From the NCBI RefSeq assembly GCF_021026315.1, contig NZ_JAJNCX010000011.1:103018-167017 (forward strand): a stretch of DNA of 64,000 nucleotides, written 5' to 3'. The position numbers were made by a program, and so were the translations under genes. Positions within the stretch are counted from its first letter, which is position 1. Each line of letters opens with the position of its first letter. The DNA is from Rhizobium sp. C4. GTDB lineage: Bacteria; Pseudomonadota; Alphaproteobacteria; Rhizobiales; Rhizobiaceae. The notes under the pieces were generated by a model. It was not told the DNA's origin and made no database searches. It saw nothing but the letters and a program-made list of their open reading frames with translations. Below are positions 59,391-64,000 of this stretch, piece by piece.

Positions 59391-60439
59391 CAGAGTTCCT
59401 CCTCTTCTTCTTCAACCTCGGAATGGACTGACAAACCGCGCAGCAGGACGATCGGGATCAGCAATGCGAATACCGCAACATCCTTCAGGGCACTTGAATA
59501 GAAGGAGCCGAAGGACTCGATGATCCCGACAAGCAGGGACCCAAACAGAGCGAGCGGATAGCTTGCAATGCCGCCGATGGCCGCGCCGACGAATCCCTTG
59601 AGGCCGATCAGAAATCCGGTGTCCGAATAGACTGTGAGGCTCGGCCCGATCAAAATCCCCGAAATCGCTGCCAGCCCGGCTGCAATGAGAAACGCCGAGT
59701 TGCCGGCGGACGCCACACGGATGCCTACAAGACGGGCACCCACGCCGTTCACCGCAGTCGCCCGAAGTCCCTTGCCCCACAAAGTGCGTTCAAAGAGGAC
59801 GTAGAGGCCAACGGCAATGACTGCCAGAGCGATCAGAACCACAATATTAGCAGCCGGAATTTCAAAACTGCCAATGTTGAGGCTTCCACTGACATACTCC
59901 CTTGTCCGGTATCCCTCGGCTCCAAAGAACAGCAGCGCCAGACCTGCCATCGGGAAGTGAACCACGGCCGCCGTCATCAGCAAGGTCAGCACGGAGGCAG
60001 TCCGCATGGGCTGGAACACGACACGATACATGAGTGGACCGAGGGGGAGTATGAGCGCAAATGTCAGCGCGATCTGAAAGCCCATCGGCAATTCATATGT
60101 CGGAAGCACCGCCGCGACCGCCACTGGTGCACATGGCAAGACACCATAAGCGAAAATCGATCGCCACAGCATCGCAAGACGTTTGCGCCTGTAGAGCTCG
60201 AAGATTTCCATGAAGAGCGCCAGTCCCGCAAGAATGAGGATAAGCCACACCGTCCCAGGAAGGGTATTCGCCTGGATCGATGCCAGCGTAAGCACGGAAT
60301 AGGCAATCAGGTCCCCATATGAAACAAACGCGATGCGCGTTATGTTAAAAACAAGAACCGTGCCGAGAGAAAGCAGCGCATAAATTGCGCCACCGGCAAC
60401 TCCTTCTCTCAGGAGAAGCAGGGCAATATCAAAGTTCAT
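59390..60439 (-). CDS. livH: ABC permease, LivH-like
   Basis: 349 residues from ATG at 60437-60439. Hydrophobic throughout; GVAGGAIYALLSLGTVLVFN and IAFVSYGDLIAYSVLTLA are typical of LivH, and SGILIGPSLTVYSDTGFLIG, GFVGAAIGGIASYPLALFG give the conserved C-terminal part. It is ~50 residues longer than E. coli LivH owing to an insertion around 70-110 (LFMEIFELYRRKRLAMLWRS) and an acidic tail of seven Glu residues. Forms the channel with LivM-LivG. Confidence 0.88.
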   Translation of the reverse strand: MNFDIALLLLREGVAGGAIYALLSLGTVLVFNITRIAFVSYGDLIAYSVLTLASIQANTLPGTVWLILILAGLALFMEIFELYRRKRLAMLWRSIFAYGVLPCAPVAVAAVLPTYELPMGFQIALTFALILPLGPLMYRVVFQPMRTASVLTLLMTAAVVHFPMAGLALLFFGAEGYRTREYVSGSLNIGSFEIPAANIVVLIALAVIAVGLYVLFERTLWGKGLRATAVNGVGARLVGIRVASAGNSAFLIAAGLAAISGILIGPSLTVYSDTGFLIGLKGFVGAAIGGIASYPLALFGSLLVGIIESFGSFYSSALKDVAVFALLIPIVLLRGLSVHSEVEEEEEEL

Positions 60440-60664
60440 TTTAGAGATTCGCTCCCGACGATTATGCATCTTGCGATCGCAGTGGAGAGTGATCCACTGA
60501 GCGTTAAGTGCGGTGTGTTCTCTTACCCCAATCAGAGAGTCCGCTCACCCAAACGGCCCATTTTCATAGCCTCCACCCCGACCCGTCCTCCGGCCCACAT
60601 CCGTCCGGCCTATCAGCGCCGCATCGTCGCAGTCCGCCACCGAAACAGCGGTCTGGGCCTTCTT

Positions 60665-60678
60665 ATATTCTAGAGTAT
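60665..60678 (-). promoter_or_regulatory. CTAGAATAT site upstream of livH
   Basis: ATATTCTAGAGTAT on the plus strand (60665-60678); on the minus strand it reads ACTCTAGAATATAAG with TATAAG as -10, the same end as at the SDR operon promoter. A good -35 at the usual distance is missing (TTGACT is too far), so it may be an operator with a weak promoter. Confidence 0.5.
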
Positions 60679-60955
60679 TAGTTCAGAGATTGACGTGAGT
60701 CAACTTGGAAAGGCCGCCGACTGCGCCAGGAGGGTGAAGATCCGACTGAGCGCCCGATGCTGCGGCCGTGAGGTTGACAACCCGACTCCAGAGTTGCAAC
60801 TGCGCCAAGATCGTCATCTGCTGCGCAGACTTCTCAACGGATATTCACATCCGGCAATTGTTTTGTACACGCCCCAATCATACGCCAGCGCGATAGGAAA
60901 TCCTCGAAGAAATTCCCGGCCGGTCCTAGACCCTGCCTTCCGCGACAAGTGACAT

Positions 60956-60984
60956 AAAATATTCTAGAATTTCAATTCGGTCAA
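60956..60984 (-). promoter_or_regulatory. Distal leftward promoter with CTAGAATAT site
   Basis: Minus strand: TTGACC (60979-60984), 17-bp spacer, TATTTT (60956-60961). ATATTCTAGAATTT (60959-60972, plus reading). It is about 520 bp upstream of livH and the best-formed of the two promoters there. Confidence 0.62.
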
Positions 60985-61032
60985 CGCCGATTGACTGAAC
61001 CAGTGGGTACTCAAGCTGGGCGTCATCTTCAG

Positions 61033-62418
61033 TCAATACCCCGCCCGACCTTGCTCACGACCCTCAAACGCGACAGGCGTGGTCATTCCGGATGCTGCAT
61101 CAAAATGCTGTCGCAGCGTGCTTCCTTCGTCTCCTTCGTTCAGGAGGCCCCTCGCTTGCAGCACGGGAACGACGTGGTCGACGAAGGCGGGCAACCCGTC
61201 GCTGATCACGTCCGGGGAAATGAAAAAGCCGTCTGCCGCGCCTGCTTCGAACAGTTCCTGCAGTTGATCCGCAACCTGTGTCGGCGATCCGATCACGGTG
61301 GTGTGGAAACCCGTCACGTCGCGAAGCACCACTTCATAGGGGGATTTTCCCTTTCGAAGCAGCCTTGCCGCCCTTTCGGCATGTGGATAATGCGGATGCG
61401 GCACTAGCGCTGCCAGGCGATCGGCGGAAAGCGGTTCGCGAATGGTTTCCATCCTCAATCGTACGCCCACCAGAATGGACAGGTGATGCAATTTCGCAGC
61501 CAGGGGCACCGACGAGAGTTGAAGCAGCGCTTCCCTGCGCGCGAGGGCAGCCTCCTCTGAATGCGCGACCGTGGTGAATATCCCCATGAAGAGTTTCACC
61601 GCGCTTGGATCGCGTCCTGCGGCAAGGGCGGCGTGGTCCAATGCCTGGCGATGGGCCCGCCCGCTCGGGATGTCGGTGACCATCGAATACACGCCGGACG
61701 CATACATGCCGGCGAGTTGGAGGCCTTCGGCACCACCGCCCGCCTGGAATATCAGCGGATGACCCTGCGGCGTCGGCGGTATTGGCAGCGGCCCGCGGGA
61801 GGCAACGTAGTTACCGCCGAGGTTGATCGGCTGTATCGCGCTCACATCCGCGTAAACTCCCCGCTCGACATCGAGTTTGAGCGCGTCCTCGCCCCAACTG
61901 TCCCAAAGTGCCTGGACCAGCTGTATGAATTCATGCGCCCGGGCGTAGCGCGTTTCACGGTCATCGAGGCGGGCACCGTAATTGGAAGCAATGCTTTGAT
62001 CGCTGGTCGTGACGGCATTCCACCCGATCCGGCCGTGGCTGAGAACATCGAGCGCCTTGATCTGCCGCGCGACGGTGTAGGGAAAATTGAACGTGGTGGA
62101 TTGGGTAAGAACAATGCCGATGCGCTTCGTCTTCCCGATCAGGTGACTTGCAACCACGATCGGATCGATGGTGGCCATGGGCGGACGATGCGTCAGGTCT
62201 TCGCGCATGGCCGGATGATCGGCAATAAAGATGAGCTGAAATTGGCCCCGTTCGGCAATCTGCGCGATCTGCGCCATGGCGTCTAGGTCGTAATAGAGAT
62301 CGGGTTTATTGCCCGGCCAGCGCCAGGCGCCTTCCGAGGAGCCGTGATTGATGATCTGGCCGCCCAGCAACATCTTGCGACGGGGGGCGGGGGTGAGATC
62401 CGTGAAGTTGTCAGTCAT
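61033..62418 (-). CDS. Luciferase-like FMN-dependent monooxygenase (NtaA/SnaA/DszA type)
   Basis: 461 residues from ATG at 62416-62418 (GGAGAAG upstream). The upstream extension in frame is not protein-like. Typical phrases: DLYYDLDAMAQIAQIAERGQ, FIADHPAMREDLTHRP, RIGIVLTQSTTFNFPYTVAR, LDVLSHGRIGWNAVTTSDQS, and PLIFQAGGGAEGLQLAGMYA. Class C flavin monooxygenases of this group need reduced FMN from a partner reductase and act on nitrilotriacetate, pristinamycin or sulfones. It diverges from a second LLM enzyme and may be part of a separate module at the right end of the island. Confidence 0.88.
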   Translation of the reverse strand: MTDNFTDLTPAPRRKMLLGGQIINHGSSEGAWRWPGNKPDLYYDLDAMAQIAQIAERGQFQLIFIADHPAMREDLTHRPPMATIDPIVVASHLIGKTKRIGIVLTQSTTFNFPYTVARQIKALDVLSHGRIGWNAVTTSDQSIASNYGARLDDRETRYARAHEFIQLVQALWDSWGEDALKLDVERGVYADVSAIQPINLGGNYVASRGPLPIPPTPQGHPLIFQAGGGAEGLQLAGMYASGVYSMVTDIPSGRAHRQALDHAALAAGRDPSAVKLFMGIFTTVAHSEEAALARREALLQLSSVPLAAKLHHLSILVGVRLRMETIREPLSADRLAALVPHPHYPHAERAARLLRKGKSPYEVVLRDVTGFHTTVIGSPTQVADQLQELFEAGAADGFFISPDVISDGLPAFVDHVVPVLQARGLLNEGDEGSTLRQHFDAASGMTTPVAFEGREQGRAGY

Positions 62419-62528
62419 TGCGAGCTTCTCCGGGAGCCCGGTGGAAGCCGGGTGATGAACAGGAAATGCGCTGCGCAACACGCGTTGCCCTGCGTCAATC
62501 GATAGAACATTGCCAGCGGCTTTCCTAT

Positions 62529-62558
62529 ACGATATCGTTCCGATACGCAATCGTATCG
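62529..62558. promoter_or_regulatory. Paired palindromes between the two luciferase-like genes
   Basis: ACGATATCGT (62529-62538), a perfect 10-bp palindrome, and CGATACG-CAAT-CGTATCG (62541-62558) sit 3 bp apart, right before the plus-strand ATG at 62565. Both contain ATCG/CGAT and may be two sites for one dimer. Likely operator for the TetR protein encoded just to the right. Confidence 0.55.
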
Positions 62559-62564
62559 TTATAG

Positions 62565-63572
62565 ATGGAGCTTCACTTGTCCCACTTGGTCCCTCTCTCC
62601 GTTCTCGACTTCGCCGTGATAGGCGCGGGGCAAAGCGAGACCACCGCCCTCCAGCAATCCGTGGAACTGGCGAAACACGCGGAAGCGCTGGGGTATCTGC
62701 GGTTCTGGACCTCGGAGCACCACAACATGCCTCCGGTCGCGTCAACGGCACCGGATCTGATCGCGATGCGCGTTGCCGACAGCACGAAACGGATCAAGGT
62801 TGGCGCCGGTGGTGTCATGCTGCCTAATCATGCGCCCCTTTCGGTGGCGGAACGCTATCTCACTCTGGAGGCTTTTCATCCCAACCGAGTTGATCTCGGA
62901 GTCGGGCGTGCGCCCGGGACAGATGGGGTTGCGGCGCATGCATTGAGACGGGCGGATGCTTCACATTATGCGCAACACCTTGCGGAGCTCGACTGTTTTA
63001 TTAACGGTGGCTTTCCGGCACATCACCCCTATGCGCAGATCCAGACCGTTCCCAAGGGACCGACTCGACCGAAGCTCTTCGTGCTGGGCTCAAGCCTGGC
63101 CAGTGCGCAACTTGCAGCAGCGCGAGGATATCCATTCGGCTTTGCCGGGCATTTTTCGCTGGATCTCGCTGTTGCGGCCATTCGAAGCTACCGAGAACGG
63201 TTCGTGCCCGGCTCCATGGCGAGACCCTATGCTATTCTGGCGGCCAATGTGATTGCCGCAGAGACGCAGGAAAAGGCAGAGTGGATCGCGCGCGCCGGCA
63301 AGCTTGGTTACATCCGTCTCGCCCGCGGCAGGCTCGGTCCGCTGCCTCACCCGGAGGAAGCCGCGGCGCACCCCTGGAGTCGAGAAGAAACGGAAGCCGC
63401 CGCGGCATTTTCCGCCAGCCATATTGCAGGCGACGCCGCCAGCGTTGGACAGAGGCTGCGTGCACTGATACGAGAGACCGGAGCTGACGAGCTGATGATA
63501 AACGCGACAATTCATGGATTTGAAGACCGGAAAAGCAGTCTTGAGCTCATCGCCGAGGGCTTGTCGGCCTGA
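62565..63572 (+). CDS. Luciferase-like FMN-dependent oxidoreductase (MsnO8/LLM family)
   Basis: 335 residues from ATG at 62565. LSVLDFAVIGAGQSETTALQ, YLRFWTSEHHNMPPVASTAP, IKVGAGGVMLPNHAPLSVAE and VDLGVGRAPGTDG are standard for the LLM class FMN-dependent enzymes, here of the single-domain type related to bacterial luciferase alpha. Uses reduced FMN or coenzyme F420-like cofactors; FMN is likely. The 5' end overlaps the palindromic operator region. Confidence 0.88.
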   Translation: MELHLSHLVPLSVLDFAVIGAGQSETTALQQSVELAKHAEALGYLRFWTSEHHNMPPVASTAPDLIAMRVADSTKRIKVGAGGVMLPNHAPLSVAERYLTLEAFHPNRVDLGVGRAPGTDGVAAHALRRADASHYAQHLAELDCFINGGFPAHHPYAQIQTVPKGPTRPKLFVLGSSLASAQLAAARGYPFGFAGHFSLDLAVAAIRSYRERFVPGSMARPYAILAANVIAAETQEKAEWIARAGKLGYIRLARGRLGPLPHPEEAAAHPWSREETEAAAAFSASHIAGDAASVGQRLRALIRETGADELMINATIHGFEDRKSSLELIAEGLSA

Positions 63573-63606
63573 CGGACGACGTGCCAGGCCAGAGTGGAGC
63601 TAGCCG

Positions 63607-64000
63607 ATGCAGAATGAAGGAGCCGGCGTGTTGCGGCAGAAACCGGCCGGTACAGTCGGGCGTTCACGCGATGCAGGGCGGGACAAGCTCATCCAGGAGG
63701 CGGCTCTCGCTCTGCTCAGCGAACTGGGGCCGGAAGCCGTCAGCATGGAAGCCGTCGCCGCGAGAGCGGGTGTGGGCAAGGCAACGATCTATCGTCGATG
63801 GTCTACCCTCGCCGACCTGATTGCCGACGCCACAGACACGCTGGTCTTTCCTGCCGTGTCGAACAGGGACCACCCGGGCTTGCTCCGCGACGATCTGATC
63901 GACAGTCTGGTCGACGCGACCGGCTGCCTCGACCCCCACCGCCAACGACTCATTGCCACCGTTCTGGAAGCCTCGCTGCGAGGCACCAACTCAGTCGCGG
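63607..64000 (+). CDS. TetR-family regulator (cut by the window end)
   Basis: Open from ATG at 63607 (GGAG 7 nt before it) to the window edge; 131 residues seen and no stop. N-terminal HTH of TetR: GRDKLIQEAALALLSELGPE, then VSMEAVAARAGVGKATIYRR followed by WSTLADLIADA, the most conserved TetR helix-turn-helix. The remaining effector domain is partial. It probably controls the adjacent luciferase-like genes through the palindromes at 62529-62558. Its role in the rest of the island, such as the TetR-type operators at 35013-35054, is open. Confidence 0.85.
   Translation, partial: MQNEGAGVLRQKPAGTVGRSRDAGRDKLIQEAALALLSELGPEAVSMEAVAARAGVGKATIYRRWSTLADLIADATDTLVFPAVSNRDHPGLLRDDLIDSLVDATGCLDPHRQRLIATVLEASLRGTNSVA

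Larger units (their letters stand above)
60440..61032. other. Upstream region of the Liv operon with two island sites and no gene
   Basis: Nearly 600 bp. A short plus-strand frame (60695-60952) has no protein-like features. It holds the island sites at 60665-60678 and 60956-60984, both oriented leftward. Confidence 0.45.

Noticed and set aside
62419-62751. N-terminal extension of the luciferase-like gene
   Set aside because: The extra residues lack any family similarity and run through the divergent promoter with two palindromes; the ATG at 62418 has a good ribosome site.
1-64000. CRISPR array or tRNA/rRNA genes
   Set aside because: No regularly spaced identical repeats and no cloverleaf-like segment were seen on reading; the only repeated promoter element is the irregularly spaced CTAGAATAT motif.

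Overview
The window looks like part of a large, low-copy, self-transmissible plasmid (or secondary replicon) of an alphaproteobacterium, most likely Hyphomicrobiales/Rhizobiales (Rhizobium, Agrobacterium, Ochrobactrum/Brucella type). The grounds are the C-terminal end of a repABC-type RepC at the left edge, GC-rich coding sequence, a DUF736 gene, and a complete VirB/VirD4-type secretion system. Genus assignment is inference only.

Layout. (1) 1-6.3 kb, replication and DNA processing for transfer: the repC end, then a ParA/VirC1-like ATPase with a ribbon-helix-helix partner. A repeat-rich intergenic region with a candidate oriT separates these from a divergent mobC-relaxase pair and a ParDE-type toxin-antitoxin module. 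(2) 7.0-15.6 kb, a leftward accessory block: an NDH-2/SelD-like flavoprotein, an ECF sigma factor with a zinc-finger anti-sigma factor, a membrane-anchored (VTT/DedA-like) mercuric-reductase-type flavoprotein, a CDP-alcohol phosphatidyltransferase, and a YnjBCD-like ABC transporter. The last five genes overlap head to tail. (3) 15.9-16.6 kb: a small tyrosine recombinase. (4) 16.7-34 kb, the conjugation machine: virB1-B6, B8-B11 on the minus strand, then virD4, DUF736 and an SNase-like gene. A divergent HigBA module sits between virB11 and virD4. A rightward set of small exported proteins leaves from the virB1 promoter region. (5) 35-64 kb, a catabolic island. Its gene content is an SDR, a metallo-beta-lactamase-fold enzyme, a GntR regulator, an IS5-family insertion, P450 + [2Fe-2S] ferredoxin + ferredoxin reductase, NmrA-like protein, extradiol-type VOC dioxygenase, FAH-family hydrolase, SCP-x-type thiolase, acyl-CoA synthetase, FAD monooxygenase, HsaA-type flavin-dependent hydroxylase, two SDRs, HSL-type esterase, flavin reductase, DoxX, a branched-chain-amino-acid-type ABC importer, two luciferase-like monooxygenases and a TetR gene cut by the window end.

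How it fits together. The catabolic island reads as one pathway: import (LivK/H/MG/F-like), P450 attack, dehydrogenation, CoA activation and thiolytic side-chain removal, ring hydroxylation by two-component and single-component flavoenzymes, meta-cleavage, and hydrolysis. The substrate is not deducible; an alkyl- or acyl-substituted aromatic or a terpenoid-like compound is a reasonable guess.

The most interesting signal is a shared promoter element. The 9-mer CTAGAATAT lies against or over the -10 box, just downstream of a TTGAC-type -35 box, at seven promoters of this island, and three more sites carry variants. It gives the island the look of a single regulon, plausibly controlled by the resident GntR protein. 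A second notable signal is a 13-bp palindromic core shared by the ParA/VirC1-like promoter and the virB1 divergent promoter.
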